From: Mycobacteroides sp. CBMA 271
GTDB taxonomy: Bacteria > Actinomycetota > Actinomycetes > Mycobacteriales > Mycobacteriaceae
Reading direction: 5' to 3'
NCBI RefSeq assembly: GCF_009729205.1
Contig: NZ_VTHB01000003.1
Location: 186,001-250,000, forward strand
DNA length: 64,000 nt
In this document: positions 8,905 to 18,458 of the stretch, one piece after another
How the letters are laid out: the number at the start of each line of letters is the position of its first letter
How positions within the stretch are numbered: the stretch's first letter is position 1
Notes under the pieces: generated by a model
The model's input: the letters and a program-made list of their open reading frames with translations, nothing else
Database searches by the model: none
What the model was told of the DNA's origin: nothing
Translations under genes and position numbers: made by a program

Positions 8905-10272
8905 GTGATGGTGGCGATGTCGGCACTGGTGTTCGGACTCAGCTGGTGGCTGGGTCTGTATCTGCTGGCCCGCAACCCCCGCAAGCCCGTCCTGGCCCTC
9001 GCGGCCATCGGACTGATCGGATTCTCCGTCGTCGTCGCGCTCGACGCCATCCGCGTCACCCCCGGTGCCGACGCCGAACTCCTGGGCCGCATCGAGGTTT
9101 TCGCGGCCATCATCCCGAGCGTCGCCTGGTTGATGGTGCTGCTCGAGCTCACCAACACCGGCGATCGGTGGCGTGATCGGGCCGCTATGGCGATCCCCGG
9201 CGTCATCCTGGCCGTGGTGCTGCTCGTGGGTGCGTCGTTGGCCGGCACCATCGCCGGTCCGGCTCGGCTCGGCCATTGGATCATGTTCTGCGCCAACGGG
9301 ACCGCTGCCATCGGCGCCGCGATCCTGTTGTTCCGTCGACGTGCTTCGATCCCCGGTTCTGCGCGGGGCGTGGTCCTGGTCGCCACCATGTTCTTCACCC
9401 TGGGTGATGCCCAGCTGATCATCCCGCTCGGCTTCATCCCGAGCTGGCTGGCCTTGGCGTCGACCGGTTTCGACTTGGTACTGCTGGGTCTGGGTGTCGC
9501 GCTCTGGGACGCCTTCGACGAAGGGCAGGCGCTGCGCGCCGATATGTTGCGCTCCTTCTGCGCGTCCGTCCTCGTCGGTGCGTTGTTCGGCGCTCAGGCG
9601 ATGGTCGGCATGGCCGTCGTCGGCCAGTCTGTCGCTCTGGTGGTATTGCTGTTCACCAGTGTGGGACTGGCTATCTGCATTCAGGTGCAATCGGGACCGT
9701 TCGCTGACTTCCTTGACCGCCTGGCGTTCTCGCGTTCCCCGCAGCTACGTCAGGAACGCTCCGAGCTGCGCAACACCGAGGCGGCGCTGCCGTTGAAGTC
9801 GGCATCGCCCATCGACGGTGTCGATGACGAAACCTTCACCCGACTCACCCGACGCGCGCTCAGCCATTACGGCGACCTCGCCAAGCTCGTCGCCAGCCCG
9901 TTGGCCTCGCTACCTGTCATCGGTGGCAGGCTCTCCGAACGGGGTGCCTCCGATCAGCCCGTCGAACGCGCCAACGAACTCAGAGCGGTTCTCGCCGAAT
10001 CCATCTCACGGCTCAAACCTCGTGATGAAGGCGACTTCGGTATCACCGATCAGTGGCGTTACTACAACGCCCTGTATTTCCCGTACGTCATGGGTGTGCG
10101 GGCCTATGCGCAGGGTGCGACGGCTTCAGGTCTGGATCCGGTGTCACGGCAAGCCTGGCAGTGGCTTGTTACCGAGGTTCCGCAACGCTCCCTGCACAAT
10201 TGGCAGAACGCGGCCGCCAAGCTCATCGCGGCGGATCTGCGCGCCCAGGCCGTATCACCAGGGGCGCGGTAG
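8905..10272 (+). CDS. Polytopic membrane protein of unknown function
   Basis: 455 residues from a GTG start; several in-frame alternatives (GTG, ATG) lie within the next 12 bases. The first ~270 residues hold about eight to nine hydrophobic helices (for example SALVFGLSWWLGLYLL, LALAAIGLIGFSVVVAL and ALVVLLFTSVGLAICI). The last ~180 residues are hydrophilic and helical, presumably cytoplasmic. The layout of an N-terminal multi-helix membrane sensor followed by a cytoplasmic domain recalls sensory proteins, but no kinase, cyclase or HTH motif is visible. Its end overlaps the convergent MpaB-family gene by 18 bases. Confidence 0.75.
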   Translation: MMVAMSALVFGLSWWLGLYLLARNPRKPVLALAAIGLIGFSVVVALDAIRVTPGADAELLGRIEVFAAIIPSVAWLMVLLELTNTGDRWRDRAAMAIPGVILAVVLLVGASLAGTIAGPARLGHWIMFCANGTAAIGAAILLFRRRASIPGSARGVVLVATMFFTLGDAQLIIPLGFIPSWLALASTGFDLVLLGLGVALWDAFDEGQALRADMLRSFCASVLVGALFGAQAMVGMAVVGQSVALVVLLFTSVGLAICIQVQSGPFADFLDRLAFSRSPQLRQERSELRNTEAALPLKSASPIDGVDDETFTRLTRRALSHYGDLAKLVASPLASLPVIGGRLSERGASDQPVERANELRAVLAESISRLKPRDEGDFGITDQWRYYNALYFPYVMGVRAYAQGATASGLDPVSRQAWQWLVTEVPQRSLHNWQNAAAKLIAADLRAQAVSPGAR

Positions 10273-11163
10273 CCGGCCGCGTTCGCGGCGCCAACCGGCA
10301 TGGCTGCCCGGATGCCATCGCCACGAGGTCGGAATGAACGGCCATACCGGCGGTACGGCGAGCAACAGCGCGCGGTAAGCCGTCTCGTCAGCCAGGTTCC
10401 ACCGGATCCCAAAACGCCTGCGCACCTTCGGCGGTAGGCCGCCGTAGATCGTCAGACGTAACGGGGGTGCCAATGCCGCGCGTATTGGCAGCGTCGGCAA
10501 CGCGAGCTTCGCGGCGGGTTTAAGCAGTGGCGACACCGGCAGATGCGGTGACTTGCTCATGTCGGGGATGACGCGGCCCTCGATGACCTTCATGAGGTAA
10601 TCGGCGGCCGGGTTCGGAGTCAGTACCTCATCGCAGTACCGATCCCACTCCTGTTGGAACGCGGCGCGATTCGGCGGTAGCGGCTGCTCGCTCATCGCGT
10701 ATCGCCGGTACCACTCGACGCCCTCTTGGTAGAGCTGCTCACGGTCGGTATCGGACAGCCGATAGCGGGAGTATCGGTCGATGGTCTGTTCGACCATCAC
10801 CTGGAACGTCGCGTGCGCCCACCAGAACGTGGTGGGGTTCAAGGCGTGGTACCGCACCCCGTCGGGTTGGATTCCCTTGATGTCGCGGTGAAAGTCCCGA
10901 ACCTTCACGCCGGTGCCGGCCGCCGGTTCGTCGTACACGGTGCCCAGGATCGGGGGCAGAGAACGGAAGACCCGGTCGACGGGATCTTCGAAGAAGTTCG
11001 AGTGCTCGATCAGCGCGTAGCCGATGGCGGGGTCCATCGTTTGCAGGAGCCCGGCGGTGCCGCCGGTAAACGCGATCCGCATGTCTCCTGCCCAGCGCCA
11101 CAGCAGTGAACGAGGGCCGAGTTGGGCACCTGGAGCCGTAGAGATGACATCCGCTGTTGTCAT
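10255..11163 (-). CDS. MpaB/DUF2236 family oxygenase-like protein
   Basis: 302 residues of the DUF2236 (MpaB / latex-clearing protein-like) family, heme-containing oxygenases in the characterised members. Typical features: SLLWRWAGDMRIAFTGGTAG near the start, the His in ALIEHSNFFEDP (near residue 50) and the helix WWAHATFQVMVEQTIDRY near residue 105. The start is placed at MTTADV (11163; another Met sits immediately before) because the upstream reading frame looks non-coding. Mycobacteria carry many paralogs. It ends convergently with the membrane protein gene, overlapping it by 18 bases. Confidence 0.85.
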   Translation of the reverse strand: MTTADVISTAPGAQLGPRSLLWRWAGDMRIAFTGGTAGLLQTMDPAIGYALIEHSNFFEDPVDRVFRSLPPILGTVYDEPAAGTGVKVRDFHRDIKGIQPDGVRYHALNPTTFWWAHATFQVMVEQTIDRYSRYRLSDTDREQLYQEGVEWYRRYAMSEQPLPPNRAAFQQEWDRYCDEVLTPNPAADYLMKVIEGRVIPDMSKSPHLPVSPLLKPAAKLALPTLPIRAALAPPLRLTIYGGLPPKVRRRFGIRWNLADETAYRALLLAVPPVWPFIPTSWRWHPGSHAGWRRERGRLPRPW

Positions 11164-11281
11164 CATTGGATGATGGCACATCCGAGGAGCAATTGGCAGC
11201 GGTTGGCACCACTGAATGTCGAGATGGCAGTGCTTCAGGGGCAGTGTCGGTGGTGTCAGCTTCCACACGAGAGGAACACCG

Positions 11282-11728
11282 ATGGCCATCTCATCCGGGC
11301 ACGCATCCCAGAACGCCTCAGTACTTCGCACCCGATTCGCCCAGCCCGACTCGCTGCTGCGATTCGGAGTTCGGCTCGACGGCGTGGCCACCGGATTGGT
11401 TGCCGTCGTGCTGCTCATTGCCGCCAAATGGCTTGTCGAACCGCTCGGCCCGTCGTTGGGATTCCAGGTGGCACACGCCGCCGCCCTCATCGGGTACGGA
11501 GTGGTGGCCGTTGCGTTGAGCCGGGCGGATAGCTCGAAGATCGGAACGATCGGCATCGTCTACGTCGCCGGCAACCTGCTCGCCACCGTGTTGTACGTCG
11601 TGGCGGGCGTCATGAAATGGGTGCCGCTGACCACCGCCGGGGTGACGCTGTCCATCGGCTTCGGTATTTACACCGCCGTCATGGCGGACATTCAGTTCCT
11701 CGGACTTCGGCGACTGCGCTCCGCGTAG
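11282..11728 (+). CDS. Four-helix membrane protein, tandem paralog 1
   Basis: 148 residues with a polar N-terminus and four hydrophobic helices (VATGLVAVVLLIAAKWLV, HAAALIGYGVVAVALS, IVYVAGNLLATVLYVVAG, AGVTLSIGFGIYTAVMA). About half identical to the protein encoded at 11890-12321: shared blocks include RFAxPxSLLRFxxRxDxxA, KWLVExLGPSLxFQVxHA and MxWVPLTTxGV, and both end in LLGLRRLR or FLGLRRLR. ATG at 11282 marks the point where similarity to the paralog begins. Function unknown. Confidence 0.78.
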   Translation: MAISSGHASQNASVLRTRFAQPDSLLRFGVRLDGVATGLVAVVLLIAAKWLVEPLGPSLGFQVAHAAALIGYGVVAVALSRADSSKIGTIGIVYVAGNLLATVLYVVAGVMKWVPLTTAGVTLSIGFGIYTAVMADIQFLGLRRLRSA

Positions 11729-11738
11729 CCGCCCACAT

Positions 11739-11793
11739 GCTCACTCGCTGAGAGTGAGCCGGTGCCGGGTCACCCGCGTGGTGGCCCGGCACC
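11739..11793. terminator. Double hairpin, probable terminator
   Basis: Two consecutive hairpins follow the first paralog: GCTCACTC-N5-GAGTGAGC (11739-11759) and a 14-bp stem with five-base loop at 11761-11793 (GGTGCCGGGTCACC paired with GGTGGCCCGGCACC, one G-U pair). Only a short T run follows, as is common for mycobacterial terminators. Confidence 0.6.
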
Positions 11794-11889
11794 TTTCATG
11801 TATGGACTTCGACATGGACGTCCGGTAGAGATGAATTGTTCGCTGAACTAATAATCTGCCCGGTCTGTCCCTGAATCCAGGAGTCGCCG

Positions 11890-12321
11890 ATGTTTCGAAC
11901 CACCGAAGATTCCACAGCGGCGCGCCCGCGGTTCGCAGAGCCCGGCTCCTTGCTCCGGTTCTCTCTCCGGATCGACGCCATTGCGGCGGGACTGGGTGGT
12001 ATCTCACTACTGATCGAGTCCAAGTGGCTTGTCGAGTTGCTCGGCCCGTCGCTGAGATTCCAGGTGGTTCATGCCATTTTCTGTGTTGGCTATGGGGCTA
12101 CGGTATTCGCATTTAGCCGAGTGAGCCTGGTCAACCTCCGTGCGGCGGGCCTCATCGTAATCGCCATCAACATCATGGCCACCGTCGGATATGTCCTGGC
12201 GGTAGCCATGAGATGGGTACCGCTCACCACGGTCGGCGTCGCGGGTTTCCTTGTCTGCGCGACATATACCGCCGTGATGGCCGGTATCCAACTCCTTGGT
12301 CTGCGTCGACTGCGCGGGTGA
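11890..12321 (+). CDS. Four-helix membrane protein, tandem paralog 2
   Basis: 143 residues, same plan as the protein at 11282-11728: polar N-terminus, SLLRFSLRIDAIAAGLGGIS, KWLVELLGPSLRFQVVHA, two further helices, and the ending QLLGLRRLRG. The two genes are in the same orientation, separated by a double hairpin, so they come from a tandem duplication followed by divergence. No recognised domain. The ATG follows GAGTCGCCG, a weak ribosome binding site. Confidence 0.78.
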   Translation: MFRTTEDSTAARPRFAEPGSLLRFSLRIDAIAAGLGGISLLIESKWLVELLGPSLRFQVVHAIFCVGYGATVFAFSRVSLVNLRAAGLIVIAINIMATVGYVLAVAMRWVPLTTVGVAGFLVCATYTAVMAGIQLLGLRRLRG

Positions 12322-12330
12322 TCCGCAGAC

Positions 12331-12370
12331 AATCGCCGAGTGTGAACGCTGACGCTCACACTCGGCGATT
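12331..12370. terminator. Bidirectional terminator-like palindrome (GAGTGTGA family)
   Basis: An 18-bp stem with one mismatch and a four-base loop (left arm AATCGCCGAGTGTGAACG). It lies between convergent genes ending at 12321 and 12373, so it can terminate both. A related palindrome with the same CGCCGAGTGTGAGCG core is at 14509-14574. Confidence 0.75.
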
Positions 12371-12372
12371 GG

Positions 12373-14055
12373 TTACACCGGCGTCAGCGGCAACCGCAGC
12401 GCGCCGGGCGCAGACTCGGGGACGGTCGGATGATTGGGCTGTACCGGGTAGACGCGCCGGTAGGACGAACCCAACTCCGGCCGCGGGTCGAGTTCACCGT
12501 TGTTGGGCCAGAACGCCATTGCGCGCTCGGCCTGCGCGGTGATGGTGAATGACGGATTGACGCCGAGGTTCGCCGAGATCGCCGACCCATCGGTGATGTG
12601 CAGCCCCGGATAGCCGTAGATCCGCTGGAACGGATCGATCACGCCCGTCTCCGGCGAGTCGCCGATGGGGCAACCGCCGATGAAGTGAGCCGTCAGCGGA
12701 ATGTTCACCGAATCCAGGTGCGTGCTGCCGGCGTACCCGTCGACCTTCTCTGCCATCCGGCGCGCGACATCGTGAGCGACCGGAATCCAGTCCGGATTCG
12801 GTTCTCCCGAGCCCTGTTTCGCGGTCATCTTCTTCCCGAACATGCCGCGTTTGAGGTAGGTGGTCAGCGAGTTGTCCAGCGACTGCATCACCAACACGAT
12901 GATCGAGTGCTGCGCCGCCCGGTACGGGAACATGGAGCGGAACACCATGCCGGGTCGCCGGATGTTGAGCAGCCAGGTGCGAGCGAATCGCCACGGGCCG
13001 CCGTCGACCATGTTGGTGCCCAGCATGCTCAGGAAGGTCGACCCTTCCCCGTACCGGCACACCTCGACGTGAGTGTTGGGTTCGGGATGGATGGACGACG
13101 TGATCGCGACGCCCTGCGAGAAGTCATCGTGGCTGGGGGAGTAGACGATTGGCACCTCCTCGGAGTTGGTGCGGGTCTGCTCGCCCAGTCGTGCCGATAG
13201 GTTGGGTAGCGAGCCGGAGTCCTTGAGCTTGTGCAGCAGGCGCTGGGTGCCCAGTGAGGCGGCCGAGAACACGACGTGCCGCGCGGTGAAGTCCCGCTTG
13301 TTCTTACGCAGCAGCCGGCCGGTCTGTTTGGTGCTGACGGCATAACCCTCGCGGTCGTTCAGCGGCCGTACATCGAGCACCTGGGTGAGCGGATGTATTT
13401 CTGCACCAGCGTGTTCCGCGAGATACAGGTAGTTGGTCTCGGTGGTGTTCTTGGCATTGTGCTTGCAGCCGGTGAAACACGCGGCGCAGCCGATGCAGCC
13501 CGCGCGCTCGGGGCCTGCGCCGCCGAAGAACGGGTCCGGCACGGTCTTGCCGGGCTCGTCACCGAAGAAGACGCCCACGTTCGTGGGGTGATAGGTGTCC
13601 TCGACGCCCAAGTCCTTGGCCACCGCGAGCAGCACCTCATCGGGCGGGGTGGTGTGGGGAGTCCGGGTCACGCCCAGCATCCGGCTGGCCTGGTTGTAGT
13701 AGGGGGCCAGCTCGTCCTTCCAGTCGGTGATATGTGCCCACTGCTTGTCGGTGTAGAACTGCTCGAGCGGCTCATACAGCGTGTTGCCGTAGATCAGGGA
13801 GCCGCCGCCGACACCGACCGCGCTCGCGATGAACGTCTTGCCGAGCACCGTCATGCGCTGTGGGCCGAAGCATCCGAGCGCGGGTGCCCACATCGCCTTG
13901 CGGACGTGCCAATTGTTCGGGGGGAAGTCCTCGCGTTTCCAGCGTTTTCCCATGTCCAATACGCCGACTCGGTAGCCTTTTTCGGTGAGGCGGAGGGCTG
14001 CAACGCTCCCACCGAAGCCGGACCCGATGACGACTACGTCGTAGTCATAGTCCAT
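12373..14055 (-). CDS. GMC-type FAD oxidoreductase, ChoD-like
   Basis: Flavoprotein oxidase/dehydrogenase of 560 residues resembling mycobacterial ChoD (cholesterol oxidase, Rv3409c). FAD dinucleotide motif VVIGSGFGGSVAALRL at residues 7-22, GVGGGSLIYGN near residue 81, and the C-terminal GMC segment HFIGGCPIGDSPETGVIDPF with ITDGSAISANLGVNPS near residues 470-520. A cluster CIGCAACFTGC near residue 187 has the CxxCxxCxxxC spacing of an iron-sulfur site, also present in ChoD as I remember it. No signal peptide is visible. Sterol substrate is inferred from family only; an in-paralog with another alcohol substrate is possible. Confidence 0.85.
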   Translation of the reverse strand: MDYDYDVVVIGSGFGGSVAALRLTEKGYRVGVLDMGKRWKREDFPPNNWHVRKAMWAPALGCFGPQRMTVLGKTFIASAVGVGGGSLIYGNTLYEPLEQFYTDKQWAHITDWKDELAPYYNQASRMLGVTRTPHTTPPDEVLLAVAKDLGVEDTYHPTNVGVFFGDEPGKTVPDPFFGGAGPERAGCIGCAACFTGCKHNAKNTTETNYLYLAEHAGAEIHPLTQVLDVRPLNDREGYAVSTKQTGRLLRKNKRDFTARHVVFSAASLGTQRLLHKLKDSGSLPNLSARLGEQTRTNSEEVPIVYSPSHDDFSQGVAITSSIHPEPNTHVEVCRYGEGSTFLSMLGTNMVDGGPWRFARTWLLNIRRPGMVFRSMFPYRAAQHSIIVLVMQSLDNSLTTYLKRGMFGKKMTAKQGSGEPNPDWIPVAHDVARRMAEKVDGYAGSTHLDSVNIPLTAHFIGGCPIGDSPETGVIDPFQRIYGYPGLHITDGSAISANLGVNPSFTITAQAERAMAFWPNNGELDPRPELGSSYRRVYPVQPNHPTVPESAPGALRLPLTPV

Positions 14056-14096
14056 GCGGCCAACCTACTGGTTGGTTGCCGCCCATGCACCGTAAA

Positions 14097-14492
14097 TCAG
14101 GATGCTTGCTCGAGCGCGGCACGCATCTTCTCGTGGATGGCGTTGATGGCCTGCAACGGACGGATCATCACCTTGAATTCGACGATCTTGCCGGCGTCGT
14201 CGCAGGTGATGATGTCGACGCCGTTGACGTACTTGCCGTCGATGGTCGACTCGAACTCCAGTGCCGCGGAGTTCCCGTCCAGGATCTCCTTGACGTAGCG
14301 GAAGTCCTGATCGGATCCGGCGAGCGTGGCGAACGCGGCCATCAGGTACATCGTGGTGACGGCCTTGCCCCGTTGCGGGGTGAACACGACGGGGGAGTGG
14401 AAAACGACATCGTCGTGAAGCAGGCCGTTGAGGGCTTCAGGGTTGGCGCCGGAAATGATGCCGTGCCACGTTTCAACCACGCTGTTGATCAT
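14097..14492 (-). CDS. NTF2-like / SnoaL-like domain protein
   Basis: 131-residue single-domain protein of the nuclear transport factor 2-like fold: helix ETWHGIISGANPEALNGLL, strand VVFHSPVVFTPQRGK, strand ALEFESTIDGKYVNGVDII and the final strand KIVEFKVMIRPLQAINAI. Family members act as small-molecule isomerases, cyclases or epoxide hydrolases; the catalytic residues cannot be assigned here. It stands between coaA and the GMC oxidoreductase on the same strand, 41 bases upstream of the latter, so co-transcription with the oxidoreductase is plausible. Confidence 0.82.
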   Translation of the reverse strand: MINSVVETWHGIISGANPEALNGLLHDDVVFHSPVVFTPQRGKAVTTMYLMAAFATLAGSDQDFRYVKEILDGNSAALEFESTIDGKYVNGVDIITCDDAGKIVEFKVMIRPLQAINAIHEKMRAALEQAS

Positions 14493-14508
14493 GGAGCGAG
14501 CCTAGCGC

Positions 14509-14574
14509 TCGCCGAGTGTGAGCGTCAGTGCGCGCATTCCGTCGAGTGTGAACACCAGCGCTCACACTCGGCGA
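14509..14574. terminator. Terminator-like palindrome (GAGTGTGA family), with nested copy
   Basis: A perfect 16-bp inverted repeat, TCGCCGAGTGTGAGCG at 14509-14524 and its complement at 14559-14574. An extra internal GTCGAGTGTGAAC at 14541-14553 could pair alternatively with the right arm. It lies downstream of coaA in the leftward direction and probably ends that transcript. Confidence 0.65.
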
Positions 14575-14588
14575 AAGGAGGTGGGGGC

Positions 14589-15521
14589 TTACAGCTTGCG
14601 CAGGCGCAGCCGGTTGATCGAGTGGTCGGCATCCTTGCGTAGCACCAGCGTCGCGCGTGGCCGCGTCGGCAGGATGTTCTGCAACAGATTCGGCAGGTTG
14701 ATGGAATGCCAAATCTCCTGTGCAGCAAGAGTTGCCTGCTTATCGGAAAGCTTGGCGTAGTGGTGGAAGTGTGAGGACGGGTTGGCGAATGACGTCGAGC
14801 GCATGGCCAGGAACCTGGAGATGTACCACTGCTCGATGTCCTCGATGCGCGCGTCCACATAAATCGAGAAGTCGAACAGATCCGAGACCATCAGCGTTGG
14901 ACCGGTCTGTAACACGTTCAGGCCCTCGAGAATGAGGATATCCGGTTGTTGCACAACGTGTTTCTCATCCTTGATGATGTCGTACAGCAGGTGCGAATAC
15001 ACCGGCGCGCAGACTTCGTGTGCTCCCGACTTGACCTCAGTGACGAACCGCAGCAGCCCGCGCCTGTTGTAGCTCTCTGGAAATCCCTTACGGTGCATGA
15101 TGTTCCGTCGAGACAGTTCCGCATTGGGGTACAGAAAGCCGTCGGTGGTGACCAGATCCACCCGGGGGTGGTGGTCCCAGCGTGACAGCAGTGCCTGCAG
15201 CACGCGGGCCGTCGTCGACTTGCCGACCGCGACGCTGCCCGCCACGCCAATGACGAAGGGGACCAGACGGTCCGGGTGCTGGTCCCCGAGGAAGGTCGCG
15301 GTGGCCGCGAACAGCCGCTGCCGCGCGGCTACCTGAAGGTGGATCAAACGGGCCAGCGGTAGGTAGACCTCGGCGACCTCGGTCAGATCAATCTGCTCGC
15401 CCAGGCCACGCAGGCCGTAGAGCTCTTCCTCGGTGAGGACCAGCGGTGTGGACTTGCGCAGCGCGCGCCACTGTTTCCGGTCGAACTCCACGTAGGGGCT
15501 CGGCTCGCTCAGTCGCGGCAT
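14589..15521 (-). CDS. coaA: Pantothenate kinase (type I)
   Basis: Phosphorylates pantothenate with ATP, the first step of coenzyme A synthesis in the cytosol. 310 residues, as in other mycobacteria. P-loop [12 protein letters not shown] near residue 95, the [12 protein letters not shown] segment near 125, [13 protein letters not shown] near 145 and the conserved end NRLRLRKL. The start [13 protein letters not shown] matches the M. tuberculosis Rv1092c N-terminus; longer in-frame extensions are not family-like. First gene of the coaA-glyA-desA2-phoH2 block shared with M. tuberculosis. Confidence 0.97.
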   Translation of the reverse strand: MPRLSEPSPYVEFDRKQWRALRKSTPLVLTEEELYGLRGLGEQIDLTEVAEVYLPLARLIHLQVAARQRLFAATATFLGDQHPDRLVPFVIGVAGSVAVGKSTTARVLQALLSRWDHHPRVDLVTTDGFLYPNAELSRRNIMHRKGFPESYNRRGLLRFVTEVKSGAHEVCAPVYSHLLYDIIKDEKHVVQQPDILILEGLNVLQTGPTLMVSDLFDFSIYVDARIEDIEQWYISRFLAMRSTSFANPSSHFHHYAKLSDKQATLAAQEIWHSINLPNLLQNILPTRPRATLVLRKDADHSINRLRLRKL

Positions 15522-15606
15522 GGATGAGCCGCTCGCGCGAAGACCGACAGCATGAAGGCAAGTCTTGCAGGAACTGTCTGTGAACGCGGCACTAGGGTTG
15601 TGTGAC

Positions 15607-16815
15607 ATGGGCGATAACGGCGAGTCGGAAAACAGTCTCGTCACCGAATACCTGCTGCTTGGGCTGCGCTTTGACCGTATCGAGAGCGGGTATGTCGATG
15701 CGTTCACCGGTGACCCGGAACTGCGGCGGCGGGTGGAGAACGAGCCCACGCCCGATCCTGCCGAGCTTGCGCGTCGGGCGGTGGCGTTGCGCGGCGAGCT
15801 GGCCTCCAGCGACCTGGGCGAGGTGCGTAAGGCCTTTGTCGACACCCACCTGAAGGCGCTGGCCTGTGCCGGGCGCAAGTTCGCCGGTGAGGACATCGGG
15901 TTTGTCGATGAGGTGCATGACTACTTCGACGTGCGCATCGCCAAGGGTGATGAGGAGCGCTACCAGGAGGCCCATCGAGCTCTTGATTCTGTTCTGCCCA
16001 AGGGCGGTTCGCTGCTAGAGCGCAAAACTGCCTACGACCGTCTCCAGGAGATCGACCCGAACCGGCTGCAGGAATGTGTGCACGCGTTCTCCAGCGCGCT
16101 GCGCGACCGGGTGCGTGCAGACTTTCCGCTGCCAGAGGTCGAGACGGTGACCTACGAGGTCGTCAGTGACAAGCCGTGGTCGGGATTCAACTACTACGAG
16201 GGCAACTACCGCTCGACGGTCGCCGTCAATTCCGACCTCAAGCAGTACCTGACCAACATTCCCGCACTGATCGCTCATGAGTCCTACCCGGGGCACCACA
16301 CCGAGCACTGCCGCAAGGAAGCCGGCCTGGTGCACCTGGGTGACCAGCAGGAACAGACCATATTCCTGGTCAACACGCCGCAGTGCCTGATGGCCGAGGG
16401 GCTTGCCGATCTCGCGCTGTATGCCGCCGTCGGTGACGAGTGGGGCCGGTGGGCCCAGGAGATCTACGCCGATCTGGGGCTGCGCTTCGATGGCGACCAG
16501 GCCCAAACCATCGGGCGGGCCCGCGCCGGGCTGATCAACGTCAGACAGGACGCTGCGCTCATGCTGCATGACGAGCACCGTGACGTCGAGGACGTCATCG
16601 CCTTCCTCAAACGCTGGCTGCTGGTCTCCGATGAGCGCGCCCGGCACATGCTCAAGTTCCTGTCTTCGCCACTGTGGCGGGCGTACATTTCCACCTACGT
16701 CGAGGGCTACCAACTTTTGCGGGGGTGGCTGGATCGACGTCCCCCCGAGCAGTCGCTGACGACCCGCTTCGGACGGCTGCTGGACGAGCCACTGGTGGCG
16801 TCCACACTGGATTGA
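15607..16815 (+). CDS. DUF885 family metallopeptidase-like protein
   Basis: 402 residues of the DUF885 family, zinc-dependent and distantly like M3/M2 peptidases. The metal motif [11 protein letters not shown] lies near residue 220, with a downstream EG pair ([10 protein letters not shown]) that could provide the third ligand. No secretion signal is seen, so it is probably cytosolic. ATG at 15607 is chosen because the family-like sequence begins there. It is shorter than the typical 550-600 residue family members, belonging to a compact actinobacterial subgroup. Divergent from coaA; substrate unknown. Confidence 0.82.
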   Translation: MGDNGESENSLVTEYLLLGLRFDRIESGYVDAFTGDPELRRRVENEPTPDPAELARRAVALRGELASSDLGEVRKAFVDTHLKALACAGRKFAGEDIGFVDEVHDYFDVRIAKGDEERYQEAHRALDSVLPKGGSLLERKTAYDRLQEIDPNRLQECVHAFSSALRDRVRADFPLPEVETVTYEVVSDKPWSGFNYYEGNYRSTVAVNSDLKQYLTNIPALIAHESYPGHHTEHCRKEAGLVHLGDQQEQTIFLVNTPQCLMAEGLADLALYAAVGDEWGRWAQEIYADLGLRFDGDQAQTIGRARAGLINVRQDAALMLHDEHRDVEDVIAFLKRWLLVSDERARHMLKFLSSPLWRAYISTYVEGYQLLRGWLDRRPPEQSLTTRFGRLLDEPLVASTLD

Positions 16816-16866
16816 TTCCCCGGTCGCAAGCTCCTGCCCGCCGCCACATAGGGCACGACTAGGCTG

Positions 16867-18330
16867 ATGCCCATGACGACTTCAGCTTCCAGCGATATCG
16901 CGCAGGGCGCGCAGTACGCCGAGACCGCCAGCGCCGCCTACCGGTCGGCCCTTGAGGTCATCGAGACCATCGAGCCGCGGATCGCCGATGCGACTCGCAA
17001 AGAGCTTGCCGACCAACGCGATTCGCTCAAGCTGATCGCCAGCGAAAACTATGCCTCGCCGGCCGTGCTGCTCACCATGGGGACCTGGCTCTCCGACAAG
17101 TACGCCGAGGGCACCATCGGCCACCGCTTCTATGCGGGCTGCCAGAACATCGACACCGTCGAGGCATTGGCCACCGAGCACGCCCGCGAGCTGTTCGGCG
17201 CGCCGTACGCCTACGCCCAGCCGCATTCGGGTATCGACGCCAATCTTGTTGCCTACTGGGCGATCCTGGCCACGCGCGTCGAGGCGCCGGCACTGGCCGA
17301 GAAGGGTGTACGCAACGTCAACGACCTGTCCGAGACCGATTGGGAGGAGCTGCGCCACCAGTACGGCAACCAGCGGCTCATGGGTATGTCGCTGGACGCC
17401 GGCGGTCACCTCACCCACGGATTCCGTCCCAACATCTCGGGCAAGATGTTCCACCAGCGCAGCTACGGCACCGACCCGCAGACCGGCCTGCTGGACTACG
17501 ACGCGCTCGCCGCGGCGGCCCGCGAGTTCAAGCCGTTGGTGTTGGTGGGGGGCTACTCCGCCTACCCCCGGCGGGTGAACTTCGCCAAGCTGCGCGAGAT
17601 CGCCGACGAGGTGGGCGCCACCTTGTTCGTCGACATGGCGCACTTCGCCGGCCTGGTCGCCGGAAAGGTGTTCACCGGCGACGAGAACCCCGTGCCGTAC
17701 GCGCACATCACCACAACCACCACCCACAAGTCGCTGCGTGGCCCGCGCGGCGGATTGGTGCTGGCCACCGCCGAGTACTCCGACGCCGTCGACAAGGGCT
17801 GCCCGATGGTGCTCGGCGGACCGCTCTCGCACGTGATGGCCGCGAAGGCCGTCGCCCTCGCCGAGGCGCGCCTGCCCTCATTTCAGGTGTATGCGCAGCG
17901 CGTCGCCGACAACGCCAAGTCACTCGCCGAGGGCTTCCTCAAGCGCGGGGCAACGTTGGTCACCGGTGGCACCGACAACCACTTGGTGCTGCTCGACGTG
18001 CAGTCGTTCGGTCTCACCGGGCGGCAGGCCGAGTCGGCACTGCTGGACGCCGGCGTCGTCACCAACCGAAACTCCATCCCGTCGGACCCCAACGGCGCCT
18101 GGTACACCAGCGGCATCCGGTTCGGCACCCCGGCACTCACCAGCCGCGGGTTCGATGGCGACGAGTTCGACAAGGTGGCCGAGCTCGTCGTCGACGTGTT
18201 GACCAACACCGAGGCCGATGGCACCTCGAAGGCCAAATACAGGCTTGCCGGCGGGGTGGCCGACCGCGTGAAGGCCGCTTCGGCCGAGCTGCTGGCTGCG
18301 AACCCGCTGTACCCGGGCCTCACTCTCTAG
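16867..18330 (+). CDS. glyA: Serine hydroxymethyltransferase, long form
   Basis: PLP enzyme converting serine and tetrahydrofolate to glycine and methylene-tetrahydrofolate. Motifs: [14 protein letters not shown] near residue 55, [13 protein letters not shown] near 255, and the PLP-lysine segment [14 protein letters not shown] near 285. At 487 residues it is about 60 longer than the usual bacterial enzyme (about 425). The extra length is an N-terminal extension and an insertion near residues 135-165 ([20 protein letters not shown] region). It occupies the locus of M. tuberculosis Rv1093 (glyA1) between coaA and desA2 but looks like a different subfamily. MPMTTS may start at the second Met. 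Confidence 0.93.
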   Translation: MPMTTSASSDIAQGAQYAETASAAYRSALEVIETIEPRIADATRKELADQRDSLKLIASENYASPAVLLTMGTWLSDKYAEGTIGHRFYAGCQNIDTVEALATEHARELFGAPYAYAQPHSGIDANLVAYWAILATRVEAPALAEKGVRNVNDLSETDWEELRHQYGNQRLMGMSLDAGGHLTHGFRPNISGKMFHQRSYGTDPQTGLLDYDALAAAAREFKPLVLVGGYSAYPRRVNFAKLREIADEVGATLFVDMAHFAGLVAGKVFTGDENPVPYAHITTTTTHKSLRGPRGGLVLATAEYSDAVDKGCPMVLGGPLSHVMAAKAVALAEARLPSFQVYAQRVADNAKSLAEGFLKRGATLVTGGTDNHLVLLDVQSFGLTGRQAESALLDAGVVTNRNSIPSDPNGAWYTSGIRFGTPALTSRGFDGDEFDKVAELVVDVLTNTEADGTSKAKYRLAGGVADRVKAASAELLAANPLYPGLTL

Positions 18331-18458
18331 GGGATTTTGTCTCCACGAGCGGGTGCTTGGTCCTAAGATTTCAGACCCTAACTTAGGGCTAAGCGCCAGC
18401 TCAGGGGGCCTCGCGTGGCGATTTCACATTTCGCATCTGGGCGAGTTACTGTTACCGC

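Noticed and set aside
10255..11556. Extended 433-residue version of the MpaB-family protein
   Set aside because: The extra N-terminal part is low-complexity and overlaps the divergent membrane protein gene; the family sequence begins near 11163.
16882..17832. 316-codon open frame on the minus strand
   Set aside because: Antisense to glyA, with low-complexity, repetitive composition typical of shadow frames.
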